Notes under the pieces: model-generated | The model's database searches: none | Told to the model about the DNA's origin: nothing | The model's input: the letters and a program-made list of their open reading frames with translations, nothing else | Shown here: positions 34,942-45,550 of the stretch, piece after piece | Layout of the letters: every line of letters begins with the position of its first letter | Position numbering within the stretch: position 1 is the stretch's first letter | Source: Ashinkailepas kermadecensis | Lineage: Eukaryota > Arthropoda > Thecostraca > Neolepadidae | Assembly: GCA_034440615.1 (NCBI GenBank) | Contig: JAOTOM010004609.1 | Location: forward strand, 248,001-312,000 | Length of the DNA: 64,000 nucleotides | Reading direction: 5' to 3' | Translations under genes and position numbers: made by a program

Positions 34942-35074
34942 CGGTGGCCGGGAGAGGAGGAGCCGGGGGGGGACCGTCAGCGCCAGCTACCGCGCAGGTG
35001 GCCGCAGGCGGCTGACGGTCAGAGCCAGCGATCAAACTCCGTGATCACTGGCCCGGTTAGTGCGGCGCCAGCTG

Positions 35075-36178
35075 GTTGGCACCGTCAGTACCCAGTACCT
35101 GCCAGTGTCGAGCGGTAGCTGGCTGGCATACCAGTACCTGCCAGTGTCGAGCGGTAGCTGGTTGGCACCGTCAGTACCCAGTACCTGCCAGTGTCGAGCG
35201 GTAGCTGGCTGGCACCGTCAGTACCCAGTACCTGCCAGTGTCGAGCGGTAGCTGGTTGGCACCGTCAGTACCCAGTACTTGCCAGTGCCGAGCGGTAGCT
35301 GGTTGGCACCGTCAGTACCCAGTACCTGCCAGTGTCGAGCGGTAGCTGGCTGGCACCGTCAGTACCCAGTACCTGCCAGTGTCGAGCGGTAGCTGGCTGG
35401 CACCGTCAGTACCCAGTACCTGCCAGTGTCGAGCGGTAGCTGGTTGGCACCGTCAGTACCCAGTACCTGCCAGTGTCGAGCGGTAGCTGGTTGGCCCGTC
35501 AGTACCCAGTACCTGCCAGTGTCGAGCGGTAGCTGGTTGGCACCGTCAGTACCCAGTACCTGCCAGTGTCGAGCGGTAGCTGGTTGGCACCGTCAGTACC
35601 CAGTACCTGCCAGTGTCGAGCGGTAGCTGGTTGGCACCGTCAGTACCCAGTACCTGCCAGTGTCGAGCGGTAGCTGGTTGGCACCGTCAGTACCCAGTAC
35701 CTGCCAGTGTCGAGCGGTAGCTGGCTGGCACCGTCAGTACCCAGTACCTGCCAGTGTCGAGCGGTAGCTGGTTGGCACCGTCAGTACCCAGTACCTGCCA
35801 GTGTCGAGCGGTAGCTGGTTGGCACCGTCAGTACCCAGTACCTGCCAGTGTCGAGCGGTAGCTGGTTGGCACCGTCAGTACCCAGTACTTGCCAGTGCCG
35901 AGCGGTAGCTGGTTGGCACCGTCAGTACCCAGTACCTGCCAGTGTCGAGCGGTAGCTGGTTGGCACCGTCAGTACCCAGTACCTGCCAGTGTCGAGCGGT
36001 AGCTGGCTGGCACCGTCAGTACCCAGTACCTGCCAGTGTCGAGCGGTAGCTGGTTGGCACCGTCAGTACCCAGTACCTGCCAGTGTCGAGCGGTAGCTGG
36101 TTGGCACCGTCAGTACCCAGTACCTGCCAGTGTCGAGCGGTAGCTGGTTGGCACCGTCAGTACCCAGTACCTGCCAGT
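35075..36178. repeat. 47-bp minisatellite, about 23 units
   Basis: Units contain GGCACCGTCAGTACCCAGTA, CCTGCCAGTGTCGAGCGG and TAGCTGG. A variant unit (ACTTGCCAGTGCCGAG) recurs at about 35278 and 35887, 609 bp apart, hinting at a 13-unit block duplication. The sequence is unrelated to the other 47-bp array at 8655. Open frames encode VSSGSWLAPSVPSTCQCRAV repeats and are not genes. Confidence 0.96.
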
Positions 36179-38977
36179 ACCGGGCGGCAGCACGGTGACG
36201 GGGTCAGGCTGCCGGTCAGACTAACAGGACGACAAGGCCCCGCTCAGGGCGGCCGGCGCCAATCTGACCTCGGGGCCACACGCACTTATATATCCAATTT
36301 GTATTATGAAGCTGGGGGAGGACAGCTGACGAAAGGCGTCCACTTAATTAATGCCTCCTAGAAATCCAATTATTTCGAAATCTAAATCTGATTCCTCGAT
36401 TTTATGGCTGAGCCTTCGTCCTCTCCCCCCCTCCTCAACTGAACCTCTGCCGGCCGTGCTATCGAAGTTGGGAAATCAGAGCGAAGTGACTGCGCGAGTT
36501 TAATGGTCACAGTTTTCAACAGTTACGGCAGCTCCGGTTAATGTAAGGAGCGCACCACGGGCGTGAATAGCCCTTTTCACGACGGCCAAAAGCACCGGGA
36601 TGCAATGTCGATGACTTCGTCTAGTATGAAGGGCATATCATTGAAATATATGTACTTTATCTGTATATATGGAATGTTCAAGAAGTTTTAACTATGAAGT
36701 AATAAATTCAATATTAAACTCAACCAACATATTCAAATTGTGGCACTGTTTGAAAAAAAAAACGCTCAATTCACGGAAGCAACTAGCCAATCTGGCCGCA
36801 CTTGGCACCATGGTCGGGAGGTAGGAATTGTCGGATATCAAATAAATTTGCCGTTGGATTACCAGCAAATACCTAATATACAATATTAGGGAGAAAGTGG
36901 TAGTATATATCCTGCGGATGAATATTTTTCCTTTTACGTTTCATTTTATGCCTGTGAAGTACCTGTATTATGAATAAATATTGAAATACATCATTTCCAG
37001 ATGCTACGATTCCCTCTTGACGCTCCCGAAAATATTAAATTGTCTCCACTTTACAAGCGGGTTCTGTACAGTTGTCATGGCATCCGCTGTACCGCACCAT
37101 ACGTGGCTCAGTTTTTAAATGTTGCTGTACTCCTACCTGAATAACCCCTACTGTGGGGGGAGGACAATTGATCCTTGTCTTTGAATATCATGCACGCAAG
37201 AAAGAACAAAGCATGAATTGTTTACAGCACCCAAAAAACCGCAATACGTCCAAAATATGCGCATCTGAGACAAAGTTGTTTATTGGCTCGCCTGACATAT
37301 TTCAGCCGTAAATGATGCAATCAGAGCACAAATAATGACGTCATATTTTGAAACATGGATTATGATTCGTCCCAGCTATCATAAAGGGCCAATCACTTAC
37401 TACAGTTGAAGTTGACTGGCGATATTGATCAGAGCGGTCGAGTGCTCGGACAATTTGGCATTTGAAGACCGCTGAATTCGACAAACAGCTGTTGTCATCG
37501 AGTTTACTTCCGAAGTCAGGCTCGCTTGGTCTGACTTCCAGATTTCCGACTAGATGACGTCCCAGGCGCGGATGTGGGTGCACATTTTCAGGGTTTGTGC
37601 ATAAACAAGCTGTTACTAGTCCAAAAACTTGTATTAGGAAACTGAACATACTCTGTTTGTTTATTGATATCATAAACTGGTCCAATCTACATACTAAAAG
37701 CTTTCAGATCAACGTAATTATGCCCTGACCCCGCCATTGGGATGTCATGACGATTACTTCCCGCTAGTGTACGCGTGAAACCGCCTAATGTCAGCGTCAG
37801 TCGCGTCAAATACTGAGGCACGCACGCCCAACACCGAAACGTCGCTCCCAATTTCGAGAAGTCTCCGAATACTGCCGCACAGTGCACATCGTGCTGAACG
37901 AGCTGTGGAAGGAAGGAGAGTTTTGGAAATTCAGTGAGACCTCCGTCCACAGCTTGCAGGCAGATCTACACCAATGTCATAGTCACAACGAAAGCTTGAA
38001 TAAGGCGAGATGCATCGAATTGAACATACGTGAATGCAACATTGTACACCAGGTGGAAACGAAAACATGTCAAGAGATTCCGGTCATTGCCACGGTAGCG
38101 AGCACCCAGCTTGACTGAGCTGGCTCTGAACTGTTGTATCGTCCCCGGCACCTAGTACCGGGAAAGACAGCGAGACAGACTCACACGACCCCGACAGGCC
38201 CAGCTGCGGCTTCAGCGACGAAGCGCCTCCGCCGGTTGATTGGTTGTCCGCGCCTCTCGCGCATCTCAGTGCCGTCCTGGCCCACACCGTTCGTCCCACC
38301 ACCATCAACACCCGACTTCCGTCCGTGGGTGGCTGTGCTGGGCGTACCAGTTCCGCAGCATGTCCACTATTTGATTAACATCAAAGTCCAGGTGGCCACG
38401 CACTCGGCTTATGCCGGCTAATGATCCGCCACGTGTGGCCATGCAGTGCACACTCATCAGACACTTATATAAACACACCGCAGCAAGGCATATACAAATA
38501 TACTATACTGGATCAGAGCAGATGCTATATATGGAGTCATCGAAGCAAATGACGCACACCACTGAATATCTGACGTCCTGAAGAACGTAAGATCACCAGA
38601 CCCCCCCCCCCCCTTCTAAAATACCAGCATACAACGGCAAGCTACTTTTCCAGGCAGCGTATCGAAGCGATGATCGCCTATTCAATTGCCATCAGTTATT
38701 CTATTATTCCAATTGAGCCCCATCGAGATTCCTTTGCTGATGCCTGGCGTACGGTTGTGACCATCTCACTGCACAGCATGCGACGCCTACTCAGTCACAG
38801 TGACGTCAAGTTGACGTCAATGGGGGCCCGATGTCCAGCAGGTTCGATGGGGACCCACCCGATGTGCAGGTCGGCGAGGTCACTACCGACGTGATATGCA
38901 TGAGCCGGCCGAGTTAGCAGGGTCAGCGGGGGCCGTGCCGAACAGGTCAGACGATCCTGTGTGCTGCAGGGTCAGCG
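36179..38977. other. longest unassigned stretch of the GC-rich compartment
   Basis: Mostly AT-moderate unique sequence. A 78-codon frame (37882-38118, plus) and a 114-codon frame (37341-37685, minus) have protein-like composition but no recognisable family. A poly-C run lies near 38600. The stretch ends at the LINE fragment. Confidence 0.4.
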
Positions 38978-39523
38978 GTGTTGGTAGGGCCGGCACGGGG
39001 CTCCGGCGGTCTATCACATCTGAAGCACAACCTCCCGACGGGCGTCATTACAACGCTGGTCACTGCCCTGGTGATTTCCCAGGTTCGCTACTGTATTTCC
39101 ATATATGGCAGCGGTACTCTCCAAAACATTTCCCGAATCCAAAAAATTCTAAATTTTGCGGCTAAAGTAATCTTCGGACGCAGGAAATTTGACCACGTTT
39201 CAGACCTGTTGGTGAGACTGGGGTGGCTGACAGCGAGTGAGTTGGCTAACTATCACTGTCTAACTGTCCTGCACAAGCTTCGTCGCTTTGGAGAGCCGGA
39301 ACAGCTCGCTCTGACCTTTCATACTGTAGGCCAGGTCAGCCAGAGGCAGTCAGTATCTAGACATGCTAGCGATCTCTACCTGCCCAGATCTAGAACGGAA
39401 ATGGGAAAAAGGCGGTTCCAAGTGAGAGCAGCTGCTCTTTATAACGTATTACCTCAGGACCTGAGAGAACTGCCAGTGTCACGGTTTGGTGCGGCGCTGA
39501 AACGGCATATTAGGCCATCTTGA
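38978..39523 (+). pseudogene. LINE reverse transcriptase C-terminal fragment
   Basis: About 181 codons. From about codon 14 the frame matches the thumb-to-C-terminus of non-LTR reverse transcriptases of the jockey/CR1 group: a Val/Ile-rich stretch ending VRYCISIYGSG, then RIQKILNFAAKVIFGRRKFD and LLVRLGWLTA, and finally RRFQVRAAALYNVLPQDLRE before the stop. The catalytic FADD region, endonuclease and ORF1 are absent, so the copy is 5'-truncated and inactive. Residues 1-13 are probably flanking sequence. Confidence 0.88.
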
Positions 39524-39749
39524 TGGATATGTTTGGCATGAGTTAGTTATTGCCTGGTGTTATGTGAGACTGGTGTCAGTGTGAGTCATATGTGAGACTG
39601 GTGAGAATGTGAATTTGGAATGGTTGTCATCTCAGTGTTTTAACAAAATTGTATCCTACTCTTATCGTTTTATCTACAAGACGAGGAATCGTAATAGCCA
39701 CGAATGTGTTGTGGAAGGTTCTAATAAATGTCTATGTCTCTATGTCTAT
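38978..39749 (+). mobile_element. 5'-truncated LINE copy with 3' UTR
   Basis: After the coding fragment comes an about 225-bp 3' UTR with internal GTGAGACTGGTG repeats, an AATAAA at 39723 and a short terminal repeat of TGTCTATG/TCTATG units. Such short-repeat 3' ends, in place of poly(A), are typical of CR1-like LINEs. The 5' boundary (about 38985) is an estimate. This kind of element is a candidate partner for the SINEs, but its 3' end does not resemble theirs. Confidence 0.78.
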
Positions 39750-40423
39750 GGCGAGTGGCAGCGGTGTCAGCCGACTCGATAACGAGCCTGATGTACACAC
39801 AGCAGGGTCAGTGGGAGACAGGCGTGCACCGTCTCCCACACCGAGATCAGTGGGGGGGCAGCGGTCGCTAGACCGCTAGACCGGCCGCCGCTCGGTCGGC
39901 ACGTGTCGGGCCGGGTACCATCACACCGGGCTGTCACGGGACACGTCACGGTGTGACAGGCGACCGACGGCGGCCAGCTCCCGGTCACGTGCCTCAGGCG
40001 GGGCCGCTGGCACGTCGCGTGGACCAGCGCCAGAAGTGTTCGCCGCAGGGCAAACAATCGCCGCCGTCGACGACTGATGGACGCTTGATGGGAGCACGTG
40101 AGCCGCCGGTGAATGGGCACTTCCACCGGCGGAGCGTCAGGTCAGGGGCCGGTCGGAGCACCGACATCACAATGTGTCCAAAGTTGGATATTTGGTTGGA
40201 AAACGACACGCAAACATGCATACATGCAGCAAACCTAAATATGCATGCATATTTACATATAAAACTTTTCTTCGTATTAACCATCTTTCACTGCATCATA
40301 GCCATTGCATATTAGAGCTCATGCTGTACCAAATGTAGTAAAGATCATTTCCCTTCCGTTCAGGTCGGCGTCGTGCTGTTAGTACTGCTACATGGAGCTA
40401 AAATTGTGCAATACAGCTGTATG

Positions 40424-40428
<5 letters not shown>
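39750..40428. other. unassigned GC-rich then AT-rich sequence
   Basis: Overlapping open frames on both strands (up to 120 codons); no family recognised. Confidence 0.4.
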
Positions 40429-40455
<27 letters not shown>

Positions 40456-40470
40456 GATATATATATATCA
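40429..40470. repeat. (AT)n microsatellite
   Basis: A TATATA tract with one GATATA interruption, flanked on both sides by GTGCAATACAGCTGTAT, a direct 17-bp repeat (about 40408 and 40481). Confidence 0.93.
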
Positions 40471-40610
40471 TAAAATCGTGTGCAATACAGCTGTATATCA
40501 TACTTTTCCCCATTTGTTCCAACAATGGAAGGTTTTCATTTCCATCTGACGTCCAGCTAAAGATAACTTGGTTTCACTGTACCGAACAACCAACCTCAGC
40601 CCCACCGGAG

Positions 40611-40772
40611 TGTGACGGCTGGACCGTGTGACGGCTGTACCGTGTGACGGCTGTACCGTGTGACGGCTGGACCGTGTAACGGCTGGACCGTGTGACGGCT
40701 GGACCGTGTGACGGCTGGACCGTGTGACGGCTGGACCGCGTCACAACTGGACCGTGTGACGGCTGGACCGCG
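40611..40772. repeat. 16-bp minisatellite
   Basis: About ten units of GTGACGGCTGGACCGT with GTACC, TAAC and CACAACT variants. Minus-strand frames read VTRSSRHTVQPSHGPA-like repeats. Confidence 0.94.
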
Positions 40773-41285
40773 CTCAGTACGAGCAATGACACCGGTCGTT
40801 GCGGCGGCGATTGTGCTCTGTACAATAGGATGCTCGAAGATCGCCGCCACTGTGTTTCTACTTACTCAGCAGGGCGGATCTGGGTGTGATGGGACCTGGG
40901 TGTCTGTGTAGGGGGGTTCTGGGCACGACGCTATGGCAGAAATGACGACTGTGTTCCGGGTTGACAACCTAGTGTGTTCATCTCAGTCACTACCAGGCAG
41001 TGCTATATTCTGAGCGTACATACTTTGCCACCAAAGGTACAAAAAGGACAAAGCAATTAAGACAAAACCATTTCAGGAGAAAACCGTTTGATGCCAAGGT
41101 CATTTTAGGACAGCTGCCTTGCGGCTGTTTACCCGTTGAGGAAGGCGACGCACAACGCCACGATTCTTGGACACTAAAGGGTGTGTCTTCTCATGATTAT
41201 GCATGCCTCTGCATAATGTAGCCTGGTATAAGCACGTCATAAATATCGCACATTCATGCTTCGCCCTGGAGCGGGAAGAGTGTGC
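40773..41285. other. unassigned intergenic sequence
   Basis: Nothing recognised. Short open frames only. Confidence 0.4.
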
Positions 41286-41427
41286 GGCCGTGGCGGCCGA
41301 ACACTGGGAGGACAACCGTCGAGCCACGGCCATAAGTGGACACGCTCCGCTCCTATGGCCGTGGCGGCCGAACACTGGGAGGACAACCGTCGAGTCACGG
41401 CCATAAGTGGACACGCTCCGCTCCTAT
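41286..41427. repeat. 71-bp tandem duplication
   Basis: Two copies (41286-41356 and 41357-41427) differ at a single position (GAGCCACGG / GAGTCACGG). Each first half GGCCGTGGC can pair with GCCACGGCC within copy 1. The near-identity indicates a recent duplication. Confidence 0.95.
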
Positions 41428-41499
41428 GAGCCGGGCTGGGTTCCGAGTCCGACCTCAGGCCCGGCCAGCCCTGTCGTCCTTGATCGGACGACGGCTTAG

Positions 41500-41552
41500 T
41501 TAGTTTGCTGGTTATTGTAGCGCAGGGGCGCATCGATTGCATAGGTCATACC
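41500..41552 (+). mobile_element. short retroposed tail element, diverged copy
   Basis: GGTTATTGTAGCGCAGGGGC followed by GCATCGATTGCATAGGTCAT aligns with the short tail element best seen at 54775-54840 (TTATTTGGGTTTAAGGGCGC then GCCGACTACAGGGTCAC). Divergence is high and no TSD was found. Confidence 0.5.
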
Positions 41553-42191
41553 GAATTATGGTCCGGCTCCTCATACGACGATGGTCCAGACCCTGGTCCG
41601 ACGACGAACCGCCTCCTGGTCCCATATGCTGGCATGGCCATGGTCCAGCCCCTGGTCCACTGGCCCGGCTCTGGTCCGACGACAGCTTGTCCCAGATCCA
41701 ACCCCCCCCCCCCCCGCTATAATCGTGTGCCTTTGGTGCCTCCAAGAACCAACAAATACTATCCGACGGGGAGCGGATATTGAATGGCCAGCACACAACG
41801 CCAAAGCACATGATATCACGCAATATTCGCTAATAGCAAGGTATTTGCACGAGAGCCTCACATAGCCAGAACTATTTAGCAAGTACATATCAATATCAAC
41901 GCGTTCGTTCTGCTCAGCGTGATCCATGTCAAGCTCTAATCCAATAAGTTCAGAGATACGGAGAGAAAGAGAGAAAGAGACAGAAACAGACAAAGAGACC
42001 GAGATAGATACCGAGCGATAGAGACCGAGCGATAGAGACCGAGCGATAGAGACCGAGTGATAGAGACCGAGATATCGAGACGGAGAGATCGAGACAGAAA
42101 CGGAGAGATCGAGACCGAGATCGAGATCGAAACGGAGAGATCGAGACCGAGAGACAGAGACAGAGACAGAAACGGAGAGATCGAGACCGAG

Positions 42192-42392
42192 AGGGAGTGG
42201 GAGTGGGAGTGGGAGTGGGAGTGGGAGTGGGAGTGGGAGTGGGAGTGGGAGTGGGAGTGGGAGTGGGAGTGGGAGTGGGAGTGGGAGTGGGAGTGGGAGT
42301 GGGAGTGGGAGTGGGAGTGGGAGTGGGAGTGGGAGTGGGAGGGGAGTGGGAGTGGGAGTGGGAGTGGGAGTGGGAGTGGGAGGGGAGAGGGA

Positions 42393-42394
<2 letters not shown>
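42192..42394. repeat. (GGGAGT)n hexamer tract
   Basis: About 31 near-perfect GGGAGT units with GGGAGGGG breaks at about 42340 and 42382. Multiple G-triplets give G-quadruplex potential. Confidence 0.97.

Positions 42395-42482
<88 letters not shown>
42395..42482. repeat. (GA)n dinucleotide tract
   Basis: About 40 GA units, pure after 42404, inside the larger GA-rich block. Confidence 0.97.
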
Positions 42483-42485
<3 letters not shown>

Positions 42486-42721
42486 TGTGTGTGAGTGTGA
42501 GTGAGTGTGAGTGTGAGTGTGAGTGAGAGTGAGAGTGAGAGAGTGAGAGTGAGAGTGAGAGCGAGAGAAAGCGAAAGAGCGAGAGAAAGAGCGAGAGATA
42601 GAGCGAGAGAGAGAGAGCGAGAGAGAGAGAGCGAGAGCGGAGAGAGGGAGGATGGTTGCAGATTGGATACACCCACCGGCATGAAGCCGGGGTACGATGA
42701 AAAGGGACAGCCAAGCCGGAG

Positions 42722-43216
42722 CGAGATGGGGACGGCGCAAATGACTGAGGCGAGATGAGGACGGCGTTAATGACTGGCATGGGATGGGGACGCGTAAATG
42801 ACTGCTGTGGGATGGGGACGGTGTAAATGACTGTTGTGGAATGGGGACGGCGTGAATGACTGTTGTGGGATGGGGACGGCGTGAATGACTGTTGTGGGAT
42901 GGGGACGGCGTTAATGACTGGCATGGGATGGGGACGCGCAAATGACTGCTGTGGGATGGGGACGGTGTAAATGACTGTTGTGGAATGGGGACGGTGTAAA
43001 TGACTGTTGTGGAATGGGGACGGCGTGAATGACTGTTGTGGGATGGGGACGGCGTGAATGACTTGTGGGATGGGGACGGCGTAAATGACTGGCGTGGGAT
43101 GGGGACGCGCAAATGACTGCTGTGGGATGGGGACGGTGTAAATGACTGTTGTGGAATGGGGACGGCGTGAATGACTGTTGTGGGGTGGGGACGGCGTAAA
43201 TAACTGGCGTGGGATG
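42722..43216. repeat. 29-bp minisatellite with higher-order pattern
   Basis: About 17 units of TGGGATGGGGACGGCGTGAA plus TGACTGTTG. The motif GGCATGGGATGGGGACGCG followed by GCTGTGGG and GTGTAAATGACTG recurs near 42776, 42919 and 43090, indicating blocks of five to six units. Minus frames read HSRRPHPTTVIHAVPIPQQS-like repeats. Confidence 0.94.
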
Positions 43217-44030
43217 CGTGGGACAACATGGCCGGGACCCCGATTGCATAGTTGTGTACATAGCTGGGGCGAAGCGGGTAATGGTCCGACAACAGGAGAG
43301 CAGCAACATCCACAGCTAATCACGACCGAACCAACACGAGAGACCGCACTGCCGTGGGGATGGCCCGAGCCACGTGTGGGCCGGGCCGGGCAGGGTGTAG
43401 CCGGGTACCGCCGACACTGCACATGGACACGCTGCCGGCAGAGCCCCCGGGCAGCTGGCGGCCGCCGGTCACCTGCAGGCGGTGACAGGTGACCCCTGTC
43501 GCCGCAGCGTCAGCCAGCCCGGCCGGGCGGCGCCAAATTCTGGGCCGGCCGTGCCCGACAGACCGACGGTACATCGATCACTGGCGACCCGACCGGCCGA
43601 GATCCACATGAAAGGCCAGTCGAGAACGGTCGGCGCACTCTGGCAATGGCACGCACGCACAAGCACGCGAGAGCAGGCGTCGACACGGCGCGGCGCGGCC
43701 CGGCAGACAGGCGCCGGCGGCCGACACACATGCCACAGTGGCGCACAGGCCGGCCGGGCCGGGCCGCTGGGCATGGCCAGGCAGCCGGCAGGTCTCAGGT
43801 GACGGCGCGGTACCTTTGTGTGCCGGGTGGCAGCGGGCCGGCGGCCGCTGGATCCTCGGCCGGGCGGGCACACGGAACATGTCGGCTGGGCGGCGTCTTC
43901 GGGACGGGTCCACCATCGACTGGCGGGCGGTGGGTGGGCCCCGCCCGACACCGCACCAATCGATACCCACACAGTCGACACCACCAGTGCACACTCCAGC
44001 GGTGTCTGGTGCGTCACAGCGGGGCGACCC
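43217..44030. other. unassigned CpG-rich sequence
   Basis: GC-rich, with overlapping open frames on both strands (up to 207 codons, minus 43469-44092). No family signature. It may be an exon or CpG island, but the absence of stops alone does not support a gene. Confidence 0.35.
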
Positions 44031-44575
44031 GTCCCGTCCCGACCCGACCCGACCCGACCTGACCCGATCCGACACGACCCGACCCGACACAAGGTTGGTA
44101 AAAAGCCTACTTCTGGATGTTTGGCATCCAGCGCATTATCCTCTCAAGAAAAGTATTCCCTAATTTTCTCATTTAGAGGATGAATGGTTCTGTTTCACAA
44201 TGATATGCTCCGTAATAAAGTGCTCAATATTCATTGGAAAGTGCAAAATCGAACATAGGACATAGTACATCCTCTCCATATTTGATGGCTCAATAATATT
44301 CCTCTCCACATCCAGAATTGCTAAATACAAATCCAAACCTGAGCCGGGTCGACCCGACCCGACCCGACCAGGCCCCGATCCCGTCCGACCTGACCCGACC
44401 CAACCAGACCAGACCAGACCCGACCAAACACGACCCGATCCGACCCGACTGGATTCACCCACCCGACCCGACCCGACCCAACCAAACCGACCAGACCAGA
44501 CCCAACTCGACCCGACCCGACCCGACACAGCACAACACGATCTGACCCGATCAGACCCGACCCGACCCCGCCCTC
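44031..44575. repeat. (GACCC)n pentamer array split by a MITE
   Basis: GACCC/GACCA units lie on both sides (44031-44089 and about 44347-44575) of a 252-bp insertion at 44090-44341. The right half contains CAGAC and CAAAC variants. Translations read DPTRPDQ/GSGRVGSG repeats. Confidence 0.92.
44090..44341 (-). mobile_element. MITE-like element, copy 2, inside pentamer array
   Basis: On the minus strand it starts CAGGTTTGGA and ends CCAACCTTG, imperfect versions of the inverted ends of 14104-14370, to which it aligns along its length. It interrupts the GACCC array. No clear TSD can be read in the repetitive target. It is AT-rich in a very GC-rich surrounding. Confidence 0.82.
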
Positions 44576-45480
44576 GACCGGCGTTGTGCCCACGCCCTCG
44601 CCGGCGTCTCACATGCCGGCGTTGTGGGCCCACTGCCCGGCCGGTGTGTACCTGCCGCCATGTCCGGCTATTTAACGCCAGCCGCGCTCCCGGTCAGTCG
44701 CGTCGACTGGCCCGACAGGCCCCCGGGGCGTAATCGGTCGTGTTCTGCCCCCCCGGGTGCAATATCCTCAGTCGGGTTGGTCGCGCGGCAGCTGTCGGCG
44801 ACAGGTGTCCCGCCAGCCCGGCACAAAGAGGAGCCGACGCGACACGCGCGCGCCCGGGTCACAAAGGTCAGCGATCGTCGCCGGAATCACACACAGACAA
44901 TGAATGACCCGAGGGACGCTAGCTGCCGCCGCCGGGTGCGGCGGTCCGTTCCGACTCGGATCGCGGTTCGAGTGCGCAGTTGTCCGGCCGCAGATGGGGT
45001 TCGCCGTGCGCGTCACAAATGAATGACGCCGGCACGCACGGCCGACACGCACAGCGCCGACCATCGATCGTCGTCGCCGTCGCCGCCGCCGATTGGGAGG
45101 CGCGCCGGCGCGCGGCCGAGCGGACCCGCTCGCCGCGCCACACCGGCGTCGGCTGGCCGCACGGAGAGGAAGACGCGGCCACCGCCCAATTGTGTGACCA
45201 TTTCTGGGTCGACACCGTGGCGCGGAAAGGTCGCGCGCACCGCACCGGCTGCCAAGACGGCGGCTCGGCGGCGGCTCGGCGGCGGCTCGGCGCACGGCCG
45301 CCGCCGCCGAGCCAACTCCGCTGCCGGTAGCGTGGCGAAGACGCGGTGCGTCGGAAAATGTCGGTCACCTTGGGAGGCCGCGCCCGCATTACCGGCGAAG
45401 GACGACCTGGTGCAGCCGGCCACCGAGCAGAGCAATCTCACCGTCTCGGACTGCAGGAAGCGGTCAGCTTGACCTGATTC
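44576..45480. other. CpG-island-like block
   Basis: Very CpG-dense, with a CGGCGGCTCGG triplet-type repeat near 45259-45290. Open frames of 116-175 codons overlap on both strands without known motifs. If a host gene exists in this window, its promoter or first exon could be here; I see no TATA or start context that decides it. Confidence 0.35.
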
Positions 45481-45496
45481 GCTGCTGTTCATTGCT

Positions 45497-45550
45497 GACT
45501 GCTGGTTTCACAAATCCCCGTTCTAACGGGGATTTGTGAAACCAGCAGTC
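45497..45550. repeat. perfect 26-bp palindrome
   Basis: Arms of 26 bp (starting GACTGCTGGTTTCACAAATC) are exactly complementary around only 2 central bases (CT). The whole structure is 54 bp. It marks the edge between the CpG-rich block and AT-moderate sequence. It could be a foldback junction, a tiny MITE or an assembly inversion artefact. Confidence 0.93.

Larger units (their letters stand above)
41951..42655. repeat. GA-rich low-complexity block
   Basis: Left part: GAGACCGAGCGATAGA-type repeats (41951-42191). Middle: GGGAGT hexamers. Then a pure GA run, followed by GTGAGT and GAGAGC repeats to about 42655. The purine/pyrimidine strand asymmetry is extreme (H-DNA potential). The 490- and 580-codon minus-strand frames are Ser/Leu and Pro/Thr runs from this block and the next array. 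Confidence 0.96.

Noticed and set aside
41571..43422. Minus-strand open frames of 490 and 580 codons (Ser/Leu, Pro/Thr and His-rich)
   Set aside because: They run through GA, GGGAGT and 29-bp repeats; the sequence is low-complexity and several registers are open at once.
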